Below, in pieces: positions 8,857-17,281 of a stretch of DNA of 64,000 nt. The DNA comes from Bin87 sp965203985 (lineage in GTDB: Bacteria; Chloroflexota; Dehalococcoidia; Lucifugimonadales; UBA3495), in NCBI GenBank assembly GCA_965203985.1, contig CBDBDS010000001.1:124001-188000 (forward strand), written 5' to 3'. The translations under genes were made by a program, and so were the position numbers. The notes under the pieces were generated by a model, which was not told the DNA's origin, ran no database searches, and saw nothing but the letters and a program-made list of their open reading frames with translations. Position 1 is the first letter of the stretch, and each line of letters begins with the position of its first letter.

Positions 8857-9755
8857 TAACCATTGGTGCTAGTTTGAGATTATTTTGAAAATGCCACGAG
8901 GTTCCACTATGCTGTGAGTTGACGACACTCCACAGCGGAGGAACCTCGTGAACATCGCCGATTTTATCACCGAACTGTACTGCAAAATAGACGATGCCTT
9001 GCCGCGGGCGCCCCAGCACTCCCAGGCGGTCCTCGCGCTCAGCGAACTGGTCACCATCGGTGTCCTCTGGGCTATGAAGAACGTCAAGCAGCGGCCCTTC
9101 TACCGTTGGCTCAAAGACAACTATGGCCACCTCTTTCCCAAACTGCCCCATCGCACCCGGCTCTTCCGCCGCTTACAAGCCCAACAGGACTGGACCGGCT
9201 ACTTCCTGGCCCAACCCACCGTCCTGGGCGTGGCCGACAGCTACGGGGTGGAACTGCGCCATCCCGTGCGGGATGGGCGACGGACGGACCAGATCGGCCG
9301 GAAAGGCAAGTCCAACCACCGTTGGATCAGCGGTGGCAAGCTCTGCATCGTACAGAACCAGTGGGGCTTGATCACCGATTGGGACTGCGCTGGCGCCAAT
9401 GTCCACGACCAGACTTTTCGGCTCCTGCTCGCTGGCTACGACGGTCAAATGATTATCCTCACCGACACCGGCTTTCACCGGGCTAAAGGCGACCCGGCCA
9501 ACGTCAAGGTCTGCAAGCGCGGCCAGTGGAACGTGCGCATGGCGGTGGAAACCACCTTCTCCATGATGTCCGTGGTCTGGAACACCAAAGAGATGCGCCA
9601 TCGAGTGTGGGAGGGTTTCAGCGCCCATCTGGCCTACACCGTCGCGGCTTTCAACATCCTGGCGCAATGGAATGGATTGGAACCAGACGCTAATGGACGC
9701 ATCCACCGCTCTATTGCTCATTTCACCCTCTGACTCTAACCGGCACCAATGGTTA
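8857..9755 (+). mobile_element. IS982-family insertion sequence
   Basis: Terminal inverted repeats share AACCATTGGTGC and then GTT-GAG (left 8858-8879, right 9733-9754, about 18 of 22 positions). TTAT occurs just outside both ends and may be a target duplication. The element is about 0.9 kb with one intact transposase gene, as expected for IS982 members. Confidence 0.8.
8948..9733 (+). CDS. IS982-family DDE transposase
   Basis: A 261-residue transposase. The start, MNIADFITELYCKIDDALP, and the segment YGHLFPKLPHRTRLFRRL are typical of IS982. Acidic catalytic positions appear as A-D-S (near 95), ILTDTGFHR (near 175) and V-E-T-T-F (near 200). The frame is intact from ATG to stop and spaced normally within the inverted repeats, so the element may still be active. 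GGAGGAAC lies upstream of the ATG. Confidence 0.88.
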   Translation: MNIADFITELYCKIDDALPRAPQHSQAVLALSELVTIGVLWAMKNVKQRPFYRWLKDNYGHLFPKLPHRTRLFRRLQAQQDWTGYFLAQPTVLGVADSYGVELRHPVRDGRRTDQIGRKGKSNHRWISGGKLCIVQNQWGLITDWDCAGANVHDQTFRLLLAGYDGQMIILTDTGFHRAKGDPANVKVCKRGQWNVRMAVETTFSMMSVVWNTKEMRHRVWEGFSAHLAYTVAAFNILAQWNGLEPDANGRIHRSIAHFTL

Positions 9756-9903
9756 TTATGCACACGCAATCCTTATCGTGATTAAAGCGGCGCGAAGCCA
9801 CAACGGGACCGGGTGCACGTTCGGCTGCACATTATAATCAGATATTGTGCGAATTGTTCAATTTCGTTGCGAAACAAAAAAATGCGCTGCACGGAATTCG
9901 CAC

Positions 9904-9935
9904 CAAAAAATAAAGGGGTGGTTATGCACCACCCC
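9904..9935 (-). terminator. Terminator of the NHL protein gene
   Basis: On the minus strand a 7-bp stem (GGGGTGG/CCACCCC, 9915-9921 and 9929-9935) is followed by TTTATTTTTT. It sits 25 bp beyond the stop of the gene at 9960. Confidence 0.8.
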
Positions 9936-9959
9936 CGTGCAAGGCGCACAGCGCGAAAC

Positions 9960-10880
9960 CTAACCCTTGCGGGTGTACTTCACCACGGTGCGGCCGGTGC
10001 TTCCCTCATAGGGTTCAACCACGTACAGATCCTTTTGGCTGTCCACCCAAACCCCATGGCAGCTGCGGTGGGTGAGGTCGCCCCACTGGGCCAGCCGATC
10101 TCCGTTCGCATCCAGGATACTCAGCATCCCGCCATTGTGTTCCGCCACGTAAGCCACATCATCGTCGTCAATGCAGATGACGGCGGGGCCAATCAGTTTG
10201 CTGGGCCAGTCAGTAACGTGCGTGCCGTCCTGGTTGAAGACCTGGACGCGATCGTTTTCCCGATCGGCGATCAGCAGATTGCCCTGGCGGTTGATCCAGG
10301 CGCCGTGCGGCAAGTTGAACTGGCCAGGGCCAGAACCCGGTTCGCCCCACGAGAAGATGTGTTCGCCGGTGGGCGTGAACTTGTGGACCCGGGCATTGGC
10401 GTAACCGTCGGCGATGTAAATCTCGCCGTCGTCATTCAACGCGATGCCGGCCGGCATGTTGAACGGATCTGCGCCGCGTACCACCTGGTGCCAGGAGTTG
10501 GAATCGAACGCGGTGTTATCGGCGCCGGTGTCGGAACGGTAACCGTACTCGCCCAGGGTCATCACCAGCTCACCGTCCTTGGTGAGCTTGAAAATCTGGC
10601 CCATGTTGCGGTCAACCAACCACACGTAGCCCCACTGGTCGATGATGATGGCGTGGGGGAACTCGAACATTCCGGCGCCCCAGGACTTGATGAACTTGCC
10701 GTCCTTGTCGAAAACCATGATGGGGTGGGCGGGGTTGCGGTTGAAGCAATAGACTCGGTCCTCGTCGTCACCGAAAACCGCCGCGGCCGGCATTGGAATG
10801 CCGTCGGGCGCCTGGGCCCAGTTTCGGTCGAATTCGTAAGTGTGTGCGCCGTTGCCGACGACATTGGTGGCGGTGGTCAT
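9960..10880 (-). CDS. NHL-repeat beta-propeller protein
   Basis: A 306-residue protein made almost wholly of NHL-type propeller blades, for example FEFPHAIIIDQWGYVWLVDR, FNMPAGIALNDDGEIYIADG and FNLPHGAWINRQGNLLIADR. It resembles the fold of peptidyl-alpha-hydroxyglycine amidating lyase and related lactonase-like propellers. There is no signal peptide. CGAGGAGG precedes the ATG at 10880. Catalytic residues cannot be assigned. Propellers of this kind are numerous here (also 12026, 19467 and 52934). A strong terminator follows. Confidence 0.82.
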   Translation of the reverse strand: MTTATNVVGNGAHTYEFDRNWAQAPDGIPMPAAAVFGDDEDRVYCFNRNPAHPIMVFDKDGKFIKSWGAGMFEFPHAIIIDQWGYVWLVDRNMGQIFKLTKDGELVMTLGEYGYRSDTGADNTAFDSNSWHQVVRGADPFNMPAGIALNDDGEIYIADGYANARVHKFTPTGEHIFSWGEPGSGPGQFNLPHGAWINRQGNLLIADRENDRVQVFNQDGTHVTDWPSKLIGPAVICIDDDDVAYVAEHNGGMLSILDANGDRLAQWGDLTHRSCHGVWVDSQKDLYVVEPYEGSTGRTVVKYTRKG

Positions 10881-10952
10881 TTGAGCCTCCTCGTTATCAT
10901 TGGGTGTGGCATTCCTTGGGTTCAGTCTTGTTTTACCACAATTTGGCGTAGA

Positions 10953-11534
10953 TCAGCGCTGCGCCACCGGTTTGGCGAGAAAGATATCCGGCTTGCCGCG
11001 CCCGTTGGCATCCGGAAGAACACCGGCGATGGCAAAACCCATCTTCCGGTAGAACTCGTAGGGGTGACCTTTGAAGTTGGTGATGCGCGCCACGTGCCAC
11101 AGCGGGTCGGGGTAAAGATCAACACCGGGCAGGGACGTCATGCCGTCCTCGTCGTCGGAGCCCAGCCAGATCGTGAGGCCGCCCCGCTGCGCGACTTGAA
11201 ATTCCATGTCCTCAAGCAGCGCACGACCGATGCCCTGGCGCTGGTACGACGATTGAACCACAATAACGTTGAGTTCCCAAACGTTCCCGCCGTACAACGG
11301 CTCAGCGGCGGTCCAGCCTGCAAGGTGGTCACGGTCGGTGAACGCGGCCCGGCAGATGCGGTCCGGCGCTAGAGATTCTTCAACAGTAAGCCTGGCTGTG
11401 TCGAGGTCCGGCCAGGTCAGCGGCCAATGCTCGGCGAAGCCCTCAACCAACAAGGCAGCTGCGCGGCGGCAAGCCGCCGGATTTGAAGATGTCAGGTCTG
11501 TTATTCGCAAATCATCGATTTTGATATAGTACAT
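10953..11534 (-). CDS. GNAT-family N-acetyltransferase
   Basis: A 193-residue protein. The acetyl-CoA binding signature Q-R-Q-G-I-G-R-A-L-L follows the NVWELNVIVV strand, and FYRKMGFAIAGVLPDANG is the usual C-terminal end. The overall layout resembles aminoglycoside 6'-N-acetyltransferase-type GNATs, but the substrate is unknown. An ATG at 11534 avoids overlap with the divergent gene at 11537; a start at 11579 is also open. The two divergent start codons are only 2 bp apart. Confidence 0.8.
   Translation of the reverse strand: MYYIKIDDLRITDLTSSNPAACRRAAALLVEGFAEHWPLTWPDLDTARLTVEESLAPDRICRAAFTDRDHLAGWTAAEPLYGGNVWELNVIVVQSSYQRQGIGRALLEDMEFQVAQRGGLTIWLGSDDEDGMTSLPGVDLYPDPLWHVARITNFKGHPYEFYRKMGFAIAGVLPDANGRGKPDIFLAKPVAQR
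11525..11530 (+). promoter_or_regulatory. -10 box placing the transcription start on the ATG
   Basis: TATAGT ends 6 nt before the ATG at 11537, so the first transcribed base would be the A of the start codon. No good -35 is visible. Confidence 0.35.
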
Positions 11535-11536
11535 CC

Positions 11537-12013
11537 ATGGATTGGCGGCGGTTTGAACGATGGGCAACGGTAGCGACAATTGCCCTGTACGTCGCGGCGG
11601 CGGCCAGTCTGGTTATAATGCTGGGCGAAAGCCTTTTGTCGGAAGGCTCGCCGGCGCAGCGCGCTTTTCACAACATCGCTGACTATCTGAACCGGCTGGG
11701 CGACATTGGCAGCGGCACGATTGTTGTAGTCATCCTGTTCATCTTGGTAGGAGGTGGAACCATAATGCTGCTTCTCAAAGCCTACGATCAGTTCCAGGAA
11801 AACCGCAAACGCCGCGCCCGTGAACGAGCCGCAGCCGCAGCCGAGGGCCGAGCCGAAGGCCTGGCAGAAGGCAGAGCCGAAGGCCTGGCAGAAGGATTAG
11901 CTCTGGGTCGCGCAGAAATAATCGGCCAACTCAGGGAACGCGGGATCAGCCTGGATGAACTGGTGGTGTCTGATGAAACCGAGCCGGAAGACCCTGGGAA
12001 TCACGGGGACTAA
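11537..12013 (+). CDS. Small membrane protein with EGRAEGLA repeats
   Basis: A 158-residue protein with two hydrophobic segments (about 14-33 and 60-82), then a positively charged stretch (ENRKRRARERAAAA). A tail of imperfect GRAEGLAE units spans about 100-124 and is likely helical. Similar Glu-Gly-Arg-Ala repeats occur at the ends of Rpn- and Uma2-type proteins, but no nuclease domain is present here. The C-terminus is acidic. There is no Shine-Dalgarno sequence; the -10 box suggests a leaderless mRNA. Function unknown. Confidence 0.6.
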   Translation: MDWRRFERWATVATIALYVAAAASLVIMLGESLLSEGSPAQRAFHNIADYLNRLGDIGSGTIVVVILFILVGGGTIMLLLKAYDQFQENRKRRARERAAAAAEGRAEGLAEGRAEGLAEGLALGRAEIIGQLRERGISLDELVVSDETEPEDPGNHGD

Positions 12014-12025
12014 TTTCAGGTAAAG

Positions 12026-12928
12026 CTAAAATGCGCCGATTCCAGGCGTGGTCACGCGGATGCTGTAGAGGGACTGCCCCGAGGTCAGGAACAGCGTGCG
12101 CATGTCATCTCCGCCAAAGCAGATGTTCCGCGTAACTTCTGGGGTTTCCAGCACTCCCAGGCGCTCTCCATCAGGCGAAACGATCCACACTCCGCCGGAG
12201 CCGGTGCACCAGACCCGACCGTCGATATCCACTTTCATACCATCCGGGACGCCCGGGGCGTCTGACCCCATTTCGATGAGGATCCGATTGCCGCTCAATG
12301 TCCCGTCGGCGGCGACATCGAAGGCTCGGATACGTCGGTTCGGGCAAAATTCCCCGTTCTCCTCGCGGTCGAAATCCGCCGGCTCCGCCCGGCTGATGGC
12401 GACGTACAGCACCGATTCGTCGGGAGAAAGGGCAAGACCGTTCGAATACTCGCACTCGTCGGTAGCCAGGTGCACGTTTCCCGCCGGATCGATACGGTAC
12501 ACGCCGGCGAACGGGATCTCGCGCAGTTCCTCAGGAAAGCGAAGGTGCGGGTCGGTGAAATAGATGGTCCCGTCGGTGCGGCAGATCACATCGTTGGGTT
12601 TGTTGAATCGCTTGCCGTCCCAACGGTCGGCGATCGAGCTAACGTTGCCGTCCGCGTCCATGCGGGTGACGCAGCGGTGATCCGCGCCTTCACACATCAG
12701 GAGATTTCCCTGTCGGTCCAAAGTGCAGCCGTTCCCCTCGCCGGTGTTTTCGCGGACCACCGTGGTCTCTCGCGTTTGCGGGTCCCACTTGAGCAACTGC
12801 TCTCGTTGCAGATCCACAAAAGTAAGGTAGCCGCCCGGGTGCCACAGTGGGCCTTCGGTGCGAACCTGGTTCCCGTCGAGCAGCGTGAGTTCGGTTTCGG
12901 CAAGGAGCCCGGACAAATCCTCAGCCAT
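12026..12928 (-). CDS. SMP-30/gluconolactonase-type lactonase
   Basis: A 300-residue six-bladed propeller of the SMP-30/LRE family. Visible features are EGPLWHPGGYLTFVD at the start (metal-ligand Glu), FNKPNDVICRTDGTIYFTDP (Asn-Asp), EYSNGLALSPDESVLYVA and GVPDGMKVDIDGRVWCTG (Asp-Gly). These cover the Glu, Asn and Asp that bind the metal in characterised family members, so lactone hydrolysis in the cytoplasm is likely. The substrate is unknown. It is transcribed away from the MFS carrier at 13137. Confidence 0.85.
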   Translation of the reverse strand: MAEDLSGLLAETELTLLDGNQVRTEGPLWHPGGYLTFVDLQREQLLKWDPQTRETTVVRENTGEGNGCTLDRQGNLLMCEGADHRCVTRMDADGNVSSIADRWDGKRFNKPNDVICRTDGTIYFTDPHLRFPEELREIPFAGVYRIDPAGNVHLATDECEYSNGLALSPDESVLYVAISRAEPADFDREENGEFCPNRRIRAFDVAADGTLSGNRILIEMGSDAPGVPDGMKVDIDGRVWCTGSGGVWIVSPDGERLGVLETPEVTRNICFGGDDMRTLFLTSGQSLYSIRVTTPGIGAF

Positions 12929-12963
12929 CGTTAGCCTCCAATCATGCGAGTGAATTGCGGCCG

Positions 12964-12969
12964 ATTATA
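12964..12969 (-). promoter_or_regulatory. Extended -10 promoter for the SMP-30 gene
   Basis: On the minus strand TTGC-TATAAT has the TGN extension. It lies about 35 bp upstream of the ATG at 12928. No -35 match is seen. Confidence 0.45.
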
Positions 12970-13025
12970 GCAACGGCCGGTACGCTGCGGGTTACTTTGG
13001 AAGCCCCGTCGCATTCTCTTTCGCG

Positions 13026-13054
13026 TTGCCCTGACACAACCCGGAGGGTACACT
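13026..13054 (+). promoter_or_regulatory. Sigma70-type promoter for the MFS carrier
   Basis: TTGCCC (13026-13031) and TACACT (13049-13054) are spaced 17 bp. The start codon at 13137 lies about 75 nt beyond the predicted start site. Confidence 0.5.
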
Positions 13055-13136
13055 GGCGCCCGTTGTACGTGCACCCGGCCAGGCCGCCGATGGCGGGCAG
13101 GCCGGGTGAATTTGATGCGAGTCGACGGTCGAACTA

Positions 13137-14471
13137 GTGGCTAGGACAGAGGAACGAGCGGGCGCAGCGCCCACGGGAGGCGTGTCGTCCGGCGGCCGCA
13201 TCTATTACGGCTGGTGGATGGTCGTCGTCACCTCGGTGATGAGTTTCTTCGCCAGCGGCATCTTCTTCCGCGGATTCGGCGTTCTGGTGCTGCCAATCCG
13301 CGAGCAGCTGGGCATTACCCAGGCGCAAACAAACCTGGTTTTTTCGATAGCGCGCGCCGAAGGCGGACTGGAGGGCCCGTTGGCGGGGTGGCTCATCGAC
13401 AAATTCGGGAACCGCAAGGTGCTGGTGCCGTCGTTGATAATCACCGTCGTCGGCTACCTGATCATGGCCTTCTGGCTGCCCGGGTTCTGGGGGTTCGCGC
13501 TCATCTATCTGGGCCTGGTGTCACTGGGCAACAGCATGGGTTTCCAGCACGCCTGCTTCGCCGGCCTGAACCAGTGGTTCCACCGGCGGCGGGCGCTGGC
13601 GATATCCATACTGGCCGCGGTGGCGTCGTTGGGCGGCCTGGCGCTGATACCGACGATGAACCTTCTGATCGACCGGGCCGGACTGAGATGGGGCCTGATC
13701 GCTTCGGGGGCGTTTTATGCGGTCATCCTGCTGCCCTTATGTTTCTGGTTCAGAAATCGCCCGGAGGACATGGGACTGTTGCCCGACGGCGCCACGCGCC
13801 CGCCTCCGACTCGCCCCGGTTCACCCGCGACCCGGCGCGAAACGCGGGATTACACGGTGGGGGAGGCGCTGCGAACCCAGGCCTACTGGCTCTTGCTCGT
13901 CGGCGCAGGACTGCGGCAAATGGCGACGCTGGGTATCCTGATCAGCCTGTTCCCGATTATGGTCGAAGACAAGGGCATGAGCACCCAGATGGCCGCGAAC
14001 CTTATCGGTGCGATGTCCGCGATCAACTTTGTGTCACGGCTGGTCATGGGGTACATGGGCGACCGGGTATCCAAGAAAACCATCATGTTCCTGAGCCTGA
14101 CAGTGGAAGGGATCGGATACCTGTGCCTATGGTTGGGAGACTGGCAAACGGCAGTGGGTATCACGTTGGTGGTAGCGTTCATTGTGTGCGAGGGCATGAT
14201 GGACGGAGCCGGTGTGATCGTGTGGGCCGCGCTTGGTGAGTACTATGGCCGCACCAGGTTTGCCACGCTGCGAGGGTACATCACCTTCGCCTACGCCTGG
14301 GCGCTGGTGGCGTCACCCGTGTACGCCGGTTGGGTGGCAGACCGTTTCGGGCACTACGACTACGCGATAATCCCGGGGGCGATATGCGCCTTCTTGGCCG
14401 GCGCATGTTTCCTATTTATAAAGCGGCCTCCCGAGTTGATGGCCGAGGATACCGAGACACCGGCCCGATAA
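13137..14471 (+). CDS. MFS transporter
   Basis: A 444-residue polytopic membrane protein with about 12 hydrophobic segments. It begins near IYYGWWMVVVTSVMSFFASG, and a D-K-F-G-N-R-K loop lies between segments 2 and 3. A long cytoplasmic loop rich in Pro/Arg (about 215-240) separates the two halves. This YYGWW-type start is common in monocarboxylate/oxalate-formate antiporter-like carriers. The start is GTG at 13137. Substrate unknown; a related carrier is at 40352. Confidence 0.88.
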   Translation: MARTEERAGAAPTGGVSSGGRIYYGWWMVVVTSVMSFFASGIFFRGFGVLVLPIREQLGITQAQTNLVFSIARAEGGLEGPLAGWLIDKFGNRKVLVPSLIITVVGYLIMAFWLPGFWGFALIYLGLVSLGNSMGFQHACFAGLNQWFHRRRALAISILAAVASLGGLALIPTMNLLIDRAGLRWGLIASGAFYAVILLPLCFWFRNRPEDMGLLPDGATRPPPTRPGSPATRRETRDYTVGEALRTQAYWLLLVGAGLRQMATLGILISLFPIMVEDKGMSTQMAANLIGAMSAINFVSRLVMGYMGDRVSKKTIMFLSLTVEGIGYLCLWLGDWQTAVGITLVVAFIVCEGMMDGAGVIVWAALGEYYGRTRFATLRGYITFAYAWALVASPVYAGWVADRFGHYDYAIIPGAICAFLAGACFLFIKRPPELMAEDTETPAR

Positions 14472-14494
14472 CTGTGTGAACCACAAGCCGGTGC

Positions 14495-14500
14495 TACAAT
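14495..14500 (+). promoter_or_regulatory. Extended -10 promoter upstream of the aminotransferase
   Basis: TGC-TACAAT, about 135 bp before the start codon at 14636. The -35 region is weak. Confidence 0.35.
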
Positions 14501-14635
14501 GGGCCTCAACCCGAGCAGTAAATTCCGACGGGCCGGCCTGGGTTTCGGCTCGAAAGACCAATCGAGGCCGGCGGGTGGAGCACTACCAACGTCTGGCTGG
14601 CTTCACCTAATGAATTGCACATGGGGAGACGGAAA

Positions 14636-15970
14636 ATGCCCACCATCTTGGAACAGTACATCGCAAACCACGCCGGCTCCGCCGAACGTTATCGTGACGC
14701 CGTGGGCATATTCCCGGGAGGGGTAACGCACGACAATCGTTACGCCGAACCCTTTCCTCTCTACATCACCCACGGACAGGGGCCACGAAAGTGGGACGTG
14801 GACGGCAACGAGTACGTCGACTACGTGTCCGGCCACGGTGCGTTGTTGCTGGGACACTCTCATCCCGCCATCGCGGATGCCGTGTCGGAGCAGATCCGGC
14901 GGGGCACCCACCTCGGAGCGTGTACCGATGAGGAACTGCGCTGGGCCCGGGCGATAATGAACCTGATGCCGGCCGTGGAAAGGGTTCGCTTCCACAGCAG
15001 CGGCACCGAAGCGACATTGATGGCGATGCGTCTGGCGCGCGCTTACACCGGGCGCAACAAGGTCATCAAACTTCAGGACCACTTCCACGGTTGGCATGAC
15101 TACGCCATGGCCGGTTCGGATCGCCCGGCACCGGGCATCCCGGCGGAGTCCTGGGGCAGCATGATTATCGTGCCGGCCGGGAACCTGAACGCGGTGCAGC
15201 AAGCCATGGAACGTGACAGCGACATCGCCGCAATCATCCTGGAGCCCACCGGGGCACACTACGGGCAGCTCCCTTTCAACGTGCCGCAATACCTGGCCGG
15301 CCTCCGCCAACTTTGCGACCAGCACGGCGTGATCCTGATCTTCGACGAGGTGGTCACCGGGTTCCGCGCATCGCCCGGCGGCGCCCAGGTCCGTTACGGG
15401 ATCACCCCCGATCTGACGACGATGGCCAAGATCGTGGCGGGAGCCCTTCCCGGCGGCGCCGTGGGCGGCAAAGCCGATATCGTGGACATGATCGCCCAGC
15501 GCGGCGACCCTGAATGGGACAATACCGAGCGCGTTTACCACCCCGGTACGTTCAACGGAAATCCCCTGTCGGCGGTAGCGGGAGCGACCTGCCTGGAACT
15601 CATCGCCGCCGAGCCGTTGAACGAGCAGGCCGACGCCATGGCGGCCCGCCTCAAGGCGGGCCTCAACGAGGTGTTCACCCGCATGGAGGTGGGAGGACAC
15701 GCCTACGGCATCGCGTCTATGATCCACTTCACCCTGGCGGAGGGCGACTTCGACAACGAGTTCGGGCCGGAGGTCGACCGGCAGATCAAGCGAGCCGCCG
15801 CCACGCCGGCGGTAACCGGAATCAAGCGCGGCCTGCAAAACCACGGCATCGACATCATGGGCCGGGATGCGTTCCTGGTGTCCGCAACCCACTCCGAGGC
15901 GGACATCGACGCCACCCTGGCCGCCTTCGAGGCGACGCTGGCGGAGGTACGCGAAGAGGGACTGGTTTAG
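14636..15970 (+). CDS. Class III PLP aminotransferase (glutamate-1-semialdehyde aminomutase-like)
   Basis: A 444-residue enzyme. Landmarks are FPGGVTHDNRY, DVDGNEYVDYVSGHGALLLG, HSSGTEATLMAMRLARAYTG (phosphate binding), FDEVVTGFR (PLP Asp) and TMAKIVAG (Schiff-base Lys). The order matches glutamate-1-semialdehyde 2,1-aminomutase and related amine aminotransferases. No other haem gene is nearby, so a catabolic aminotransferase is as likely. I chose the ATG at 14636 because GGGGAG lies 7 nt upstream; earlier TTG and ATG codons are in frame. Confidence 0.85.
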   Translation: MPTILEQYIANHAGSAERYRDAVGIFPGGVTHDNRYAEPFPLYITHGQGPRKWDVDGNEYVDYVSGHGALLLGHSHPAIADAVSEQIRRGTHLGACTDEELRWARAIMNLMPAVERVRFHSSGTEATLMAMRLARAYTGRNKVIKLQDHFHGWHDYAMAGSDRPAPGIPAESWGSMIIVPAGNLNAVQQAMERDSDIAAIILEPTGAHYGQLPFNVPQYLAGLRQLCDQHGVILIFDEVVTGFRASPGGAQVRYGITPDLTTMAKIVAGALPGGAVGGKADIVDMIAQRGDPEWDNTERVYHPGTFNGNPLSAVAGATCLELIAAEPLNEQADAMAARLKAGLNEVFTRMEVGGHAYGIASMIHFTLAEGDFDNEFGPEVDRQIKRAAATPAVTGIKRGLQNHGIDIMGRDAFLVSATHSEADIDATLAAFEATLAEVREEGLV

Positions 15971-16010
15971 CGCACGGCTGAATGGTCTGTGCACAGGCCC
16001 GAGGTGCACC

Positions 16011-16202
16011 ATGCAAGACAAAAATCTGGTCCTAGTAATCGCCGTGATTATCGCCATCGTGGTCGCTGTGGCAGCGTTCTTGGCGGTCGTGGGGAGCCCT
16101 ACGAACATCAACGAAATTGGGCGGGGGATTTTGGTGTCCACCTTCGGAGGTGTGCTCGGATTCTGCACGACGATTTTGATAGCCAGGATGCTAATGGATT
16201 GA
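16011..16202 (+). CDS. Small single-span membrane protein
   Basis: A 63-residue protein starting MQDKNLVLVIAVIIAIVVAV, with a second hydrophobic stretch near the C-terminus (GVLGFCTTILIARML). GAGGTG lies 5 nt before the ATG. It is followed after 1-4 bp by another small membrane protein, so the pair is probably cotranscribed. No family recognised. Confidence 0.5.
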   Translation: MQDKNLVLVIAVIIAIVVAVAAFLAVVGSPTNINEIGRGILVSTFGGVLGFCTTILIARMLMD

Positions 16203-16206
16203 TGTG

Positions 16207-16446
16207 ATGGGAAGACTGCGTTCGGCTTGGGCGGTCCTTATTGTCACGGGCGCTTGGTTGTGGTTGTTCGATATCGTGTTCCGGATCGTACTGGAGATAC
16301 GGGGCATCCCTGCGTTGTCAGCGCTGGGCGCTGCCCTGGCGCTTCTGGCTTTAGCATCGATGTTGAACTGGCTGTTCAAGGTAGCGTGGGAAGATCGCTC
16401 TCGGCAAAATGCCTGTCCTTCGAGACTTGATGACAAGATGGGGTAA
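16207..16446 (+). CDS. Small two-span membrane protein
   Basis: A protein of about 79 residues with hydrophobic segments at about 8-30 and 38-60, then a charged tail (WEDRSRQN). A GTG at 16204 is an alternative start. It sits directly behind the small membrane protein at 16011. Function unknown. Confidence 0.45.
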   Translation: MGRLRSAWAVLIVTGAWLWLFDIVFRIVLEIRGIPALSALGAALALLALASMLNWLFKVAWEDRSRQNACPSRLDDKMG

Positions 16447-16475
16447 AACCCATTCGAAAACAGAGAGGTCCATAA

Positions 16476-17216
16476 ATGGCAAGTTTTTGGGAAAAGATCA
16501 ACGTAGGCGGACTGCAAATGGACATGTACGCGGCGGTGCCCTCCAGCAGCGCCGGTTTCTCTGCTCCCTATCCGGCTGTCGTGGTGGCCCAGCACGCCAC
16601 GGGTGTGGATGCGTTCATACAGGACATCTGCGACCGACTGGCGGCGGACGGATACGCGGCGGTTGCGCCCAACCTGTATCACCGGCACAGCGAAGAAGCC
16701 ATTGCCGCCTCTGCAGACGGGGGGCCGCGCCCCAGCCCGGCAACTCTGCTCAGCGATCCCGGCATCGTCGCCGACATGAACGCCACGGTCGACTGGCTTT
16801 TGAACCATGACGCGATACAAAGCGACCGCATCGGCGTGACCGGCTTCTGCATGGGCGGTCGCGTGGCGTGGCTGACCGCCGCGACCAATCCGAACTACAA
16901 GGCCGTGGTTCCATACTACGGCGGCAATCTGATGATCACATGGGGCGACGGAGAAACCCCGCCTTTCGATCTGGCGAGCAACATCGACTGCCCCATGCTC
17001 TTCCACTTCGGCGAGATCGACGCTAACCCGTCCCAAGACGACATGCACAAACTCGACGCCGAATTGGACCGGCTGGGCAAGGCACACCGGTTTTACACCT
17101 ACGCCGGCGCCGACCACGCCTTCATGAACCCGTCCGGCGGCAGGTATCACGAGGGCGCGGCCGTGGAATCCTGGCCGCGCACGTTGGAGTTTTTCGCGCA
17201 GCATCTTAAGAGTTAG
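16476..17216 (+). CDS. Dienelactone hydrolase family protein (copy 1)
   Basis: A 246-residue alpha/beta hydrolase. The nucleophile elbow is G-F-C-M-G-G-R, with Cys instead of Ser as in carboxymethylenebutenolidase. The catalytic Asp is in FGEIDANPSQDDM and the His in AGADHAFMN. Family members open lactone rings such as dienelactones in aromatic ring-cleavage pathways, in the cytoplasm. GAGAGG lies before the ATG. A paralogue follows after 65 bp. No ring-cleavage dioxygenase is nearby, so the true substrate is open. Confidence 0.88.
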   Translation: MASFWEKINVGGLQMDMYAAVPSSSAGFSAPYPAVVVAQHATGVDAFIQDICDRLAADGYAAVAPNLYHRHSEEAIAASADGGPRPSPATLLSDPGIVADMNATVDWLLNHDAIQSDRIGVTGFCMGGRVAWLTAATNPNYKAVVPYYGGNLMITWGDGETPPFDLASNIDCPMLFHFGEIDANPSQDDMHKLDAELDRLGKAHRFYTYAGADHAFMNPSGGRYHEGAAVESWPRTLEFFAQHLKS

Positions 17217-17281
17217 GCGTTGCCGGCAAAGGCTCCGAAGGGCGCCGGCAGTTTCAGTTCACAGACACGGGAGGTACCGTT

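Noticed and set aside
9813..11372. A 519-codon plus-strand open frame
   Set aside because: It lies antisense to the NHL propeller and the GNAT gene, both of which have clear family motifs; it has no recognisable domain and reflects GC-rich codon bias.
14603..16168. A 521-codon minus-strand open frame
   Set aside because: It is antisense to the class III aminotransferase and encodes low-complexity Gly/Arg/His-rich sequence.
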